From NCBI GenBank assembly GCA_900708905.1, contig CAADRB010000009.1, positions 755,435 through 819,434 of the forward strand: DNA of 64,000 nt, in the 5' to 3' direction. The translations under genes were made by a program, and so were the position numbers. Position 1 is the first letter of the stretch. Every line of letters begins with the position of its first letter. Source of the stretch: Hymenolepis diminuta (taxonomy: Eukaryota > Platyhelminthes > Cestoda > Cyclophyllidea > Hymenolepididae). The notes below the pieces were generated by a model. The model did no database searches and was not told where the DNA came from. It was given only the letters and a program-made list of their open reading frames with translations. Below, in pieces: positions 48,066 through 61,100 of the stretch.

Positions 48066-50971
48066 TGGAATTTAAAGAGGATACATCTTAACCAAGCTTG
48101 GATAGATTATGAAAGTGGCTTTATCTGGGATTTGTAATACTTCGATACCATTATGAGGATTATAATTTAATTAAATGTAGAGTCATTTACAAAAAGGGAA
48201 TGGGGTGTTTTTAGTACTCCATGTGCAACAGATCAGTGTAGTCAACATACACCAAGAGCAAATAATACCTTATATTGAAATGCTCAATACACTCCATGAA
48301 CCACCCGAATTTGCAAATTGCTACTAATTAACTAATGAGTAATAATTCTGCGTCGGAATCCACTCACAATTTGAATACTTTATACCCCATCACATCAAAA
48401 CCGAGAGTTATTACCCTTAACTTATTTGTTATTTTAGTGAATTCGATATTTAACTTTAAAAAAGCGATTTCTTATTTCAGATTAAATTTTCAGTCTAATC
48501 AATTCTTCATTTTGCAGATTGAAGCATTAACGAAAAGACGATGAAAAATTTTTACTGAGGTATTAGGAATCAATGAACCCTGTAATATCATACAATATAG
48601 ATAGATAATTTGATATTGAAATACATGAGTTCCGTTTTATTCGAACTGATAAATTATATTGTAGCAATGCACTGATCTTTTGATTTTGAATATATTTATC
48701 TGAAAAAATACTATTATTCATGGCAAATTTCCTAGATAATGTATGAGCTCCCCAAAGGAACTTAGATCAAACATATGCAGTGAGACAAATATCGATATGA
48801 TACTTTTTGGAAGGAAAATGATTCAAAATTATAAATTTTTGCCAAATCAAAGTGAGAAGTTATTGTTTCTGAAAATACGAAGATATTTTAAGTGAATCTT
48901 TTTTAATTTTCAAATTCGAAATATTCCAATTTTATGTTCACTTTCTACTTGTCAATGTGTACTTGCCATTATAATGCAGGTAGGAAAATAAGATAAATGT
49001 TATTTGATTTAGTGAACTTAATGAAATGGAAATTCAAAGTTACTGAAAGGTTTGAATTAGTTTATATTAACATTTTTTGTAATTGATATCATTTTTATCG
49101 AATTTCTCCAAGTAAATTTTCAATTAATCTCAAGCGTTGTGTATAGTTTCGATATATTGGATCGTGCCACTCGAAGCCCTTAGGTTAGCCAAGCCAAAAA
49201 CAGACTCAATGAATATTTTAATTGGGCTCTTTCATTACATTTTGTGGAATTTTTGATTTATATTTTCACACAAACCTTGCAATATTACTTAACTTTATTG
49301 ACATCTATTTATTTGGCAATGGTATTAGTACTACCTCTTTTTAAGAGTTATTTCATTTTTGCAAAGATTATAAAATGTGTCCATTTAAAATTGAGCATAT
49401 ATTGTTAAATTGCACAAATACAAATTTTAACAAAATGGCGAAAAATGCACATTCATTTCACTCTTTAGCTTATTACTTGGAATTTAGCTCTTTTGTTATT
49501 TTGTTTTAATTATATAGAATGCCCTTTCATGAGTATTTTATAGACTACTGCTGTAGAAAAATTGGTGCCCGCCTCAATGTCCTAAGTAAGAACAATGTTT
49601 GAAAATCTTTTTAATAAGTAATAAATAATTAAAAACAACATGTTTATCTTAGAACCGTTATCAACTGACGTAAGATGATCTTGAATTCAAATCATAAAAC
49701 CTAAATTATGATTTAAGTCTCCTTTCAAATATTTTATTCCTTTATTTATGATTTAGCGGCGCCTTCCTATTACCAGCCACCAATGTAAAACAAATCCCAT
49801 ATTTCTAATCATGATCACTGAACATACTGATTGATTTCTAATTATAAAATATATTTTTTATAGGTATCAACCTTGCTTTCCAGCCAAGTTTTAAAAACTT
49901 TGTATTAAATTTGAACATTCTTGCGTTTTTTTTAAATTATAAAATATCAATGGACTTAATATGTAATATGTGCAAAGGTTGTGATATTCAAAACGAATTT
50001 GCTAATTGCAAAAGAGATAAAACGTTCAAATCTGGAAAATTATCTGTAATTATTAAAATGCATCTTATTTATGTTAACATTAAAAAATTCATGGTTAAAC
50101 CGATATTATTTTTTTAATTAATACATTTAATGGCATTTTATTATAATAACATTTATTCATATTAAATAATGCTATTAACATTTCAGGAAATTACTAATAT
50201 TCTCCTCACCCGCAACCTAATCCTGCATTCGGAATTCCTACTCAACCTATGGTGAACACTGGTGAAGTCGCTTCTTTGTCAAGTCCTGTAATCCTGCAGG
50301 GAAATTAGAGATAAAAGGAGGTCATTCCCTTTTAAACATATTTTCTATTTGTTATTCTATTGATGAATTACAATTTCCCTGAGAAATATTCAAATCCACC
50401 GCTGTTTCTTTTATTTAATGTGGCTGAATAAAATGGTGTTTTTTATTCTTCTTCAAGTTAAATGGAAAATGTTTAAATAATTACATTATTCATTTTTGCA
50501 ACTCTCCATGAAGCTATGAAGAAGAGATATATTTACAAATCGAATAAGGATTATTTCCTAATACAACTTTACTGCCATTGCCCAAAGTTGTCTGACAGGG
50601 CTGGTAATGAATTAAATAAATCTACACGGATATCTGAAATAATCAGCACCAAACTTTTCCATGAATACTATCCATCGGATTTTCGCTAACCGCAAAATAC
50701 ATTAAATTATTTAATTTTTAGAGTGACTTAGAGGAAGGAATATAATTATAGGTTACAGAAATATGGAAACGATTTGTATGACAATTTGTATTACATTTTC
50801 TTTATTCATAGACTAAATTCTCATATTCTGATATTCTGTTCATTTATTTGTTATCGGAAATTTGATGCTTTGAAAATAAAAAATACACCGATTTTGCAAG
50901 TCATTCAATCTACAAAATATCTGAAAAGAATAAATACAACATATTTGATTTGAACTGATATACCTTGTTGA
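48066..50971. other. AT-rich spacer
   Basis: No gene, RNA or repeat supported. Confidence 0.5.
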
Positions 50972-51425
50972 ATATAGAGTAACAACTAACGGATGACAGC
51001 TAACAACAATTCCAGAGCAGAAGACCAATAGTTGTTTTGCCCAATCTGTACTGATCAGGCCCCAATGAGGATTCAGGCGGGTCAGAGAGAGATAAGTAAC
51101 AAAGGCGACGAGAGGACAACATAGGAGTATCTGCATGACAAGCGTGCGTCTCATTGGAAGTACCAAGACACTTTATATGAGTCACTTGGGCAAGAACGCA
51201 GGTGAAATGTGAGTGCAGATGCACCTTCAAATACAACGGGACATTTATAGAAAAGGAAGAGCTCATAAACTTGTCTAGATACGATAGATAGGGGTTTGAG
51301 TCATAGGGACATAAAGATATCACTGCGGCTTCGTGGGCGAGAAACCGAAGTAGTTTCATAGAGGATGCGAATAAAGAGCAATTTTTGGAACACATAGAGG
51401 GTCATTCATTGACCTCTTATATAAA
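50972..51425 (+). repeat. Dispersed repeat R2, copy 2
   Basis: Second copy of R2, same orientation. Its minus strand is open for 131 codons (51395-51000). Copy 1 has a loosely similar but interrupted frame (SLYPQDSKP against SLCPYDSNP), so the repeat may come from a once-coding mobile element. No known domain recognised. Confidence 0.7.
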
Positions 51426-53883
51426 ATAATGGTTCTCAGCATTAACCTCTTCAAATTTTTAGTGCTAAATTGGTTAGCTATAACAGTTGCGTCATAATAT
51501 AGGAACATTGGTTCACTAGAACTTGATAAATAGGATAAATATTTCTCCCGAGTTAGTAAAAGTATGCACCTCTATCTTTTAACAAACCGGCAATGAATGT
51601 TTATAGAATTAGCCGATTTATAATAAGTAATGAAAAATACAATAAAAATGCAATGTATTTTTCCAATTTTAAAAGTGAAAATATTAAATAACAAATTTAA
51701 GGAAAGCATAATAAGCCTATTAAAATCTGTTTTTATTGTTTTGTTTCATAAATTAAGAATCTATAAGAGTATGTTTATCCGAAATATGGATCAAGGAGCT
51801 CAAAAGGTAATAAAATGTGAGAGGAATTGACCAACATGACACAATGGAGATGAGTGGGAGTTTAGCTACCGTTCTTTCATGTTAATCCGTGTGCTGGTAA
51901 GTTCTTTACTGACTGCTACCTTGGCTTATTTCAAATTTTCGGTAGCTAATGCTTGCTGGCTTGCAACACAAAAAGTCTTATTATATTTTCCGGGTCACTA
52001 AGTGCTCTCCTTCTTCTCTCACTCTCCTTTCATCACAGTATACGAACTTACATTTGCTTTCTCATAAATCGGCTACCATCTGCCTTCCTCTAATAGCATA
52101 AAAAAAGATAGATTGCCAATTCTGCCTGAGGTTATTTTTTCTCAATGAACAGAAACTTAATTTTAGGCATGCTATATTTTTAGTTTCTGACTGTCATTTG
52201 TGATGACCACAAGGATGACCATAACATAGGAACGAAAGGTTCATTGTTATTTGCCCCGAATACGGTACAGATTCGCCTTTTTTCCAATTTCTCCTCTTAT
52301 TCTACCGTACTATTGAACATAATTAACTGAAATCAAATAGCTAATAGCGTATAAGAATTTTTTTGTTTTTTTATTTCTTTTTCAAATAAAACAAACACGA
52401 TTGAATTGGTTTTTCCAAAAAAATATATTTTATAGTCAGCTTCCTTGAAAATCTCTAGTTTAATTTTTCCCATTTTAATTGACATCTGCAAAATGGACCT
52501 GAACTGAAAGAATGAATTACCCGTCAATCAGGAAATTTACTCTCCTTTAATTACTTCTTCTATTGATGAATTCCAGTACAATTAGGAGTGATTTTGCGTT
52601 TGATTTTCCCTCTATTGAAACGCCATTAATCAGAAAAAATTACGATATTAAAAGCCTAAAATTTAACAATAATTATCGGAAATATGTCTCGTGATTTTAT
52701 TCCAGTGATATCCATTCGATTAAAACACATTTATTAACTCGTATTTTAGCAACGATAAATGAAATGCAATTGAATGCATTTATATGAAATTGTTTTGCGT
52801 AGTCAGCACTTTATACCGAATTGTTCTTGTTATGCATATTGGTAATTCAATTTATTATTTTTATTGAATTTTCCATGCAATTTCTTTCTGTCCAATAACT
52901 GTCCTGGTATGTGGAAAACGTTGAAAAATTCTGTTTTATTCTTTTTTATGAGCAGAAAATTCAACAAAACCTTAAATTTTTGAGCTAAATTTTTCTACCT
53001 TAATGATTTTAACCAATTATCAATTCAGCCAGCTCACTTATTTAAAAATGTTATTCGTTTTAACGACTAAAAATTTATATGCTTAATTAATTTCATTCCT
53101 TTGCACAGTTTCTTGAAACCGTAATTTGCGAAGGCTAGATACTTACAATGCTCTGACAACGTCATTTTATCCCTGACCCAGTGAAACAATATTTAAAATG
53201 CATAAGCTTTTATTCAAACAAAATGGGTCTTTTTGCATGATCTTGACTCTTCATGTAATTATGCGATAGCGATTCAATGACTTCGGCATTATTAATATTT
53301 GTAAATCATTAAAATATCATAAAAATAAAAATGATGAAACATTTTTTTCCCCTTTCAAAGGAAATAAAACAGCTTTTATATTCAATCACAATAAAACTTA
53401 GAAAAATTCAAGATCGTTGCATTTAAAGACCGCAAAACAGTGACCCAAGTACCTTTACAACCGAATTTCAAATGATCCAAAGGCTATCAAATTCTCAAAA
53501 CGAGAGAACGCTAATTACGAGCGCTTAACAGTGTGCATCGAATTTAACCAACAAATCATATATTTTTTAATTGCTGCGCTCCTATGACACATGAAAACAT
53601 TATGATAGTCTCAGAATTTCCATATATTTGTGTGAATTTTACCTAAATTTAGTAGGATACATTCCATTGTTTACTATTATACTGTGCAATTTTAGATATC
53701 CTGGTGCGATTCCCAGCAGGCATTATTAATTTTGAAACCGAAGGAAAATCAATTTGTCCTAAAAAACGGATCTTATTAACCAAATAAACGTGCGTTTCAT
53801 CTATCGCTATGTATTATGACTTAACATTTGTAAAAATGCTCATAAATGTCTCTATGAGAACGCGTTTGTTAGGCCTTCCAACA
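51426..53883. other. AT-rich spacer
   Basis: No gene supported. A short open stretch after an acceptor-like site at about 53694 (ATATCCTGGTGCG onwards) precedes the candidate exon at 53.9 kb but cannot be linked to it. Confidence 0.4.
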
Positions 53884-54489
53884 ATGTCTCTTTTGGATTA
53901 CCCAACCTACTATGGTGGGGATGATTTTCCACGTTATGAAAACAATACAACTCTGAATGTTTTTGGACAGTTACAAAGAGCTCCAGGAACAGCCATACCA
54001 GGTACGGTGTCTGGTATAGTACTCGGTACAGCACCACCCTTCAGTAGGTGACTTAATAATATAACCAAAGTTTCTACCTGAATGAACTTTTCAGATCTTT
54101 ACTTCTACCCCTTTTGATAAACTTTAGCATCCATTTCATTATAAACGAGTAATAGAATAAAAACGGTAATTAAAAAAGCGATCTTTTGTATCTTTTGGGT
54201 TTTAGTGTTTTTTGACTGTCTATTAATACCAAAGCCGGGGATTACCTCAACGCATTTTTGAAAAAAATGAAGAAAGTTCTGAAGTCCTGTTAAAAATGAT
54301 AGTTTAGTATGCTTTTTTGTTAATTTTCAGGCTAGATTCTATTTTAACATAAATTAGTCTTTGCTTAGGATTTAGTCTTGGATAACTGAAATTAGAACAC
54401 AAATGGTCACTGGTAATGGAAGGTCTTCCGAGTACGAGTTGATAAGTGGCAGCGAATGTCTCCCATCCTTGCCAGAGATAAAAAGCTAA
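53884..54489 (+). CDS. Candidate small two-exon gene or 3' exons of an unrecognised gene
   Basis: Exons 53884-54047 and 54396-54489 give 85 residues ending at TAA. The first exon is about 46% GC in a 30% GC neighbourhood and reads MSLLDYPTYYGGDDFPRYEN, then RAPGTAIPGTVSGIVLGT. It ends at CAGTAG|GTGACT in phase 2. The second exon enters in phase 2 after CTGAAATTAG and reads TQMVTGNGRSSEYELISG, then SECLPSLPEIKS-stop. Both exons have coding-like composition and the phases agree. A possible acceptor (TTTGTTAG) 11 bp before the ATG suggests the first exon may be internal, in which case these are the last exons of a longer gene. No signal peptide or known domain. Confidence 0.45.
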
Positions 54490-55914
54490 TTCGTTTAAGG
54501 GAAGTAAATATTATGCATTTTAAATTTGGTTTAATTCTTAATTTAATATTCACCATAAGTTATAGTAGCAGAGGGTATAAGAAGAGTATGAAAAACAATG
54601 CTCACATTCAGTAGAGAGATAGAAGAAATAAGATGTAATTCAATGGAGATTTCCACTAATACTTTTAAACACACAGGGTCGGACCTGAACAGGTTAGTAG
54701 AGGCCTGCTCAAGGGAATAATAAGGTTAAGCAAAGAGAAAGTGTGACACTCGAACGGCAAGAGTTGATACGTTAATAAACAGGTAATGTTAACGCAACAG
54801 GTTAACCCAGGTTAACCAAACTAATCTGTGGATAGGCGTTTTGATGAGCGTTTGGGATTATTAAGCCTCAAAATTGTAAACGATGTGGAGTCAAGATGGC
54901 AAAATAACCGTTTCAAAATATGTCCAAGGGAAGAAATTGGTTAAGATGTATGCATCTAAAATATCATTTTTACTCTTAAATTTATAGACCATAGGTGTAA
55001 TGGGTGAGATGAACTAAGGATTTGGCAAATTCCACATAAAATTTTTACTTCACTCTCTGCTTCTCCAAGTTGAATCACCTGAAAAATTCTTTAGGTGGGG
55101 TATAAATAGTTACATAATTTTCTGGACGCTAAGGGAAGAAGTGTGTCTACACTTTCATTACCAAGATTATCTCGATCTCAATCGTCCGGCAAGACGAACA
55201 GAAGTTAAAGTTGTAGCATAGTGGGAAAAAGCGTGATGGAGAATAAGAACAAGGTAGTTTTTAATACATCTTATTATAAATAAGGAGAGATTTATAATCC
55301 GTTGGATGAAGCACACATTCTTTGGATGTGAGGACATAAGCTTTACAGTGTCTTCACAGCCAATAATCTATAGGTTCGTTAGTAGGAGTTTATTTCGATA
55401 CAAATATTGTATATAGAATTTCAAAGGATTCTCAAAAAGTCGCTAGAAGAAGATAGTCTACATGTATTTATCAATTATCCATTTATAATCTTGGGTTGAT
55501 CTTGTTCAGGCCTGACTCTACTCTCAGCTTTTATTTTCACCTACAGCCTGACTTCGATGTCCCAGTTTTAGTCACATATTTATACGATTCTCATCTCCCC
55601 ATCTCTTGTCAGCGGACTCCTAAAGCCAGGTTCTCCAACCAGCTCTCCTCAACATACAACTCTACACTCATTTTCCATCTCTGCAACTTATCCACCCTCC
55701 TATTTTGTAGCCCCTCTAATTCTACCCCCTCTACCACTTCTTGTTGAAATCTTAATCCCTTTCTCTACTAAATTCTTTATATTCTTCTTAATCTCTGTAG
55801 CTCTATATTTGATAAATATATCTTGTTCTACGATAACTGTTGACCATAGGGTCATGTCTAGAAATAAGACCATGTTGGGTTGATCTTAGGATAGTTGTGG
55901 AGACCCAAGTAACT
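54490..55914. other. Spacer with inverted ends and a pyrimidine-rich block
   Basis: GGTCGGACCTGAACAGG (about 54678) and, inverted, CTTGTTCAGGCCTGACTC (about 55503) are imperfect inverted repeats about 830 bp apart, possibly ends of an old element. GGTTAACC occurs twice within 18 bp near 54810. 55520-55740 is strikingly pyrimidine-rich on the plus strand. No gene supported. Confidence 0.35.
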
Positions 55915-56190
55915 ACAGCTTACGGAACTCTGCCAACTTAAAATCTTTAGCTAACTCATCTTTATTACGATGGTACTGTAAGCTGCTGAATACCAAGTAA
56001 GATTTTTTGCTTTCTCAACCTTTGTTGAGATTTGACGGCAAAACCGACCCTTCTTGATTAAAAACTTGAGCAGGCATTGGTTGCAATTCAGGAGACCAAT
56101 CATGAACTTCGAGTTTTGGAACGTGAATAAGCCATTTATTTACTGTTGTGCGTTCCGAATCCTAAAATCAAATGACTACTGAATGAATCT
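55915..56190 (+). repeat. Dispersed repeat R1, copy 3
   Basis: Shares CTCTGCCAACTTAAAATCTT-like start, CTGTAAGCTG, GGCAAAACCGACCC, TTGATTAAAAA, GCAATTCAGGAGACCAATCA and AAATCAAATGA with copy 2. It lacks the last third of the repeat. Confidence 0.65.
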
Positions 56191-56999
56191 TTCACTCTAA
56201 AGTAAAACAATACTGCATCCGTTTAATGAGAAAAACTTGGCAAATGATAGATGAAAAGAAAATTTACATTGAATAACGATATTTATCTGTGTCAATTTAT
56301 CTGTGTTACTATACAAACCCAAGCTTTTTATAGAAAGCACATGTTTTTTCAAGAAATTACAATATGTAAGCGAATATTCATTCAATCGCCAGTTTGTGAC
56401 ATTTTTGATAAAGATTCATTAAAATTCTACATAATTATAACGCAAAAGGTAGAACTCAAACTTAATCTCCCGAGGAAAACTGCCTTTTAGATCCTCATCA
56501 AAGATATCCCATTCATACTCCGTAAGCAACGATACAAAATGATTTTAAAAATTTCATTTGATCGTTTTAGTGATTTAAAATCTCAATTCCAAATAATTGT
56601 GGGAATTCGCCTTAATCTAGACCTGCTCAACACCATAAATGTAAGTGCTTTAAAGATACATAAAGACTTTAATTAAGAAAATCACTAATAATATAGTTTT
56701 GATTATTGTTAACCATGGCATAACAACAAAAAATCAAAGCATAAAGATAAGTTTAGATCTCCACTAAGTGTGATTTAGGCTAATTCAATGATACTTTATG
56801 GTATAGTTGGTTCAACAAATGACGGTTTGAGTCGCGCAAGCAACTGATGATTATCAATGGATGCCATATATACAGAGTGCGTAAGGCATCTAAGGCCACC
56901 TTACACAACTTACACTTTACACTGAAAAGTGAAACCGTTAACGGTTGAAACTTACAATTTCTTGTAACAAAGCAAATAAACATAATATTAACCTAGGTT
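56191..56999. other. AT-rich spacer next to mariner relic
   Basis: No gene supported. The 3' terminal inverted repeat of the mariner should fall near 56850-57000 but was not identified. Confidence 0.4.
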
Positions 57000-57870
57000 T
57001 TATCGCGTATATCCTCCTTTGACTTCTATCGCCGACTCAATTTGAGTCCAAAAGAGACTGTAAGCTTCAATCAAGTCAAGTGGTCTTTTTTGACGTTCTC
57101 TACTGCTCGGGCTATTGCTTCCAGCAGAGAGAAGGATTTGGCATTATGAGGATGCCTATTAACTTCCTTTTCAAACACGCCCCACTTCACACGTAAAAAC
57201 CCAATGGAATAAGGTCTGGTAATTTAGGAGTCCATGAAAAATTTGGTGTGACATGATGATGAAAATTCTCGGACACCCATTCAATCCTGGGCTTTGAGAG
57301 CTTTATGCGATTGAGCTGAATCTTGTTGGAAGACAAAGGGGGTTCTTCCTCCATTGGCTACGTTGTTTATCCAAGGTGGATTAACAATAATGGTTAAAAG
57401 AGTCTCCACATAGGCGTCTGCATCTGCATTATAGAGAATAGTGGAGTCATGATGTGCCCCTCCCTCACTCCCGACAATATCGAACATCATCACTGTTGTT
57501 GGAACCTTCCTGAGCATAACAATTGGAACTTCAGTGAGGTCCACCCACACTCAGCTACCTATCATTTCTTGCACTGACTATTTCATCCTGGTGGAAGTTT
57601 TTTGCCGGAGAAAAATCAAAGACATTCTCGTTCTCCTGGGTACTTTACTTAGTCTGAGAGTCGTTTTGCAAGCATTAAAGGATTCTCTTGAGTTGTTTTT
57701 GTTGACATAAACTGACCTCCTATAAGAACGTAGGATATTTGTATTCGAAGTTCTGATAAACAAAATTCCTATTGCTCCCTCAGACACCTGAAGATCTTTG
57801 GCAAGATGCCGCATATTGACTTCCCAGGATTTTCGTCCATCAGGCCATGCATTCTTCTGACAAATTCACA
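57000..57870 (-). mobile_element. Mariner transposon relic, decayed transposase
   Basis: Reading the minus strand in shifting frames gives mariner-type transposase pieces in the right order: VRRMHGLMDEN and MRHLAKDLQVSEGAI (second helix-turn-helix), a damaged first catalytic block around 57600, EVPIVMLRK, ADAYVETL, then PFVFQQDSAQSHKALKAQ (second catalytic aspartate in QQDSA), VTPNFSWTPKLPDLIPLGFYV-like text (third block PD), and a C-terminal IESAIEVKGGYTR. Several frameshifts and stops interrupt it (for example near 57812 and 57560). The N-terminal DNA-binding part is missing. It cannot encode an active enzyme. Terminal inverted repeats were not found. It lies beside a SINE copy, in a repeat-rich pocket. 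Confidence 0.9.
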
Positions 57871-57954
57871 ATTTAAGTTTAATTATTGTTTAACTACACG
57901 GCTCTTAATAGATGTCTGCGGTTAACAACACGTAACATTGTAATAATTAGCATA

Positions 57955-58165
57955 GCATTTTTTAGCGCCCAGCTTGGTTTACGGAGTGGCATCATAGAGC
58001 TTTCTGATGAGAAGACCGAATTTTTCCACTTTCATTTTTAGCCAGACTTAACTAATGTGGTTGGCCATTCCACTCACTGGTTGTGTACCGTTGAGAATTG
58101 AACCCTGGACCTCTAACATGAAGAACGTGCCCGGTGACTAATGGACCACTAACGCGCAACGGTAA
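57955..58165 (-). repeat. tRNA-derived SINE-like element, reverse copy
   Basis: On the minus strand: A-box-like TTAGTGGTCCATTAGTCA, B-box-like GGGTTCAATTCTC, tail ACCAGTGAGTGGAATGGCCA, then TATGATGCCACTC and an A-rich end. Same order as 39278-39478; it lies about 85 bp from the mariner relic. Confidence 0.65.
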
Positions 58166-61100
58166 TTGAGTTACATAACCAGGGTAACCAGGATCTACCC
58201 TGACATCTCAAATATGCCAAAAAACTTTGAAAAAGATATGTCCTTATATTTTTAGATACATTTATTTTCAACTTCTTGAAAAAAGGTGAATTAACCATGA
58301 CTTCGGGAACATCGCCTTATGGTAATAATGAAATGAGAAGACTATATTTTTAAAGAAATAAAGTAAAGGGGTCCTAAAATAAACAGATTGACAAATTTAC
58401 TGAATTTTTCACAAGTTGCATACGATAAATCCAGTTACAACTTGTGAACAACGTTAACTTGACCATATAAGCACGAGGCACATGTACAACACCTACAAAA
58501 CACTGTTAATCAGTATTCATTCATATAAAAATTGAAAAAACTTCTGTTTTCTTTGTTTATTCTACTTCTACAATATCCCCCTGTGGATTAATAATTACTG
58601 ATTGAATTGGATGCAAAAAAGTGACCCCATGAACTTATTTGAGACGTGTCAATAACAAAGAGAACTCATTTTAATCACACTTTCTATATCTGCTTGTAGT
58701 GTTTAAACACCAATATAAAGAATGCTAAAATTTAGATATTTTGTTATAAGAGGAGAAAAAACTTCCATGGAGGTTGCGGATCATTGTTAGTGACATCAAT
58801 TAGCGCTTCCCGGACTCTGATTTTTTTGTAAAATTGACAAAGATAATATTGAATTTTACAAAATAATTTGCTTTTAAAACAAAATATTAACATAAATTAC
58901 TTAAATTTATTAGTATATTTATTTCTACAATCGTTACTGAAAGTATTCATTAATGTGATTCTCGTTTGAATATTTGAAATAAATGGTTGGTTATTGTATT
59001 CACATTTTCTCGAGAGCACTTTTTGGCTAAAATAATATATTATTTGTCATTTTTTTCAACGATTTTTCAACAGATTGCATACAGCTTCTTTGTATTGCTG
59101 AAAGTTACGAAGAGGAGCACAATTTGCATTGAAGAAAATATGAAGAGACACGAATATCAAAATATTTTCGATTTTTACATGATAAATAATAGTCACAGAA
59201 AAGAATACTCCACAAAGTACACATTTTTATAGTAACAAGCCCCATAAATGAATATCAATTTCTAGATATATGGAGCAATCTACTGAGGTTAGTAAATACA
59301 TGTTTATCTTACTTAACTTTGTGATGTGTTTCGGAGAAGTCAAGATTATCTCCATTTTTAATGTTACTTAAATAGTTCAGTCAAAATTTCAAATTACGCA
59401 CTTTTCTATTCCGTAGATGCATGATAAATATTTAATTAATAATTAACGCATTGGGCATATTACGGAATTTAGAAAATTGAATTAATACTGACATGCTGAG
59501 AGGCGAGGATCTTAGGAATAAATACTTGGAAGGTACCATATCAAAATAAAAAATAATGTGTTTAAAAGGTTTAGATTGCATCATTCACGAATTTTAAATG
59601 ATTTAAAAATTACACAAAGTATTTATTCAATAAAAATAACAGTAATAACCAGATATTTGATTATTTTAAATGGTAAATATTTGGAACATGTCAATAGCAA
59701 GATTTTACCATAAACAGAAATTAGCACAATACTATTAATTTAACAAAATTAAAACTTTGAATGTTCAGTGAGCGTTCAAGTCTCCTCGACTTTAAGCTGA
59801 ATGGAAGAAATAAGGAGAAATTAACAATATGGTGAGCTGATTTTAAGGTTGTCAGGAAATGAGAAGTTTAGTAAACCTTCAATTACTTACCACTTAATCA
59901 CTTTGAGGTTGGAAATTTGAGGTATAAGAGAATGGATTACTTTAACGAGAAAAAGCACTCGTGTGTCAGTACATATACAATTTAGCTATCTATCGGTTAT
60001 CTCTGTATACAAGAAAGAATGAAACCAATCAGTTAATCATATTTATAATTGCAAAATAACATTTATCAACGTAGTTCGTTTGATATAGATTACACCCAAA
60101 ACTATGAAAATAAATTCGATTGATCAAAGTGACGCAGAGTGAATATATTTACAGGAGAATTAACTAAAGGGAATTCCTTGATGCAATCTTAAGAATTCTT
60201 AAGTTGGCATTTGTGTCAACATTTAAAATCGCTTAAAACTCTAATTTAACAAAAATAATGCTTATTTATTTAAAGTTATTCTGAATTTTTATCATCCATG
60301 TGGAGAAATTGATCATTTAGTGTTTGTATTTACGAAAAATCAGTTGTTAGTGGTAAGTTTAATTAAGAAAGGAAAGGGAAATGTGAAAGAGGTGCATTTA
60401 ATATTCATTCTTCTAACTCAAGGCATAATTCTCACTGGAGATATGTTAGATATTGAAAGTGGCTGGATCAACGGGTAAATGAATGTCATTTTTATTAAAA
60501 GTAGAAATTTCGAAAATTCGGTATCAGTAATGGAAAATGTTCATTTTTTCTTCTAATAGTTGAAAAATGTCGCCAATTTGGCATTGAAATAAGAAAGGAA
60601 AGAGAATTACTTATCTATGGAACTGGTGATTTATGCTAATTAGTTAGTATTTTTAGTTGAGAATGAAAAGCAAAATATACTGCTTAGAAGTGTTGAGTAG
60701 AAAACTTTATATAGACTAAACATTTTATCAACGTTTGGAGTATATGGAGTATGGAGTATATTTTCCTAATTAAGATAGTAAAATTTTGGTCCTACCTGTA
60801 ATTTAAAAATCAAAGAAAATAAAAAATACTCAATATCAATTTAATAAATTTCTCAATTATTGGTGAAGTGAAACAAATTCACAATTTTATTAAATGCGAT
60901 TAAGTTTTCTGACTTTCGAAAAAATATCTGAAGTTGGTGGGCTCTTATTTTAAAAGAAGTAAAAAAATGTATTCAGCCATTGTGCATCATCTCAGCTTAT
61001 AACTTTTATCCAAACGCAAAGGTAGATTTGAGTATATTATTATAAAAAAATTTCATAAAATTGGTAATTTTAAAACTTAAAACAACCCTATAGTTATATA

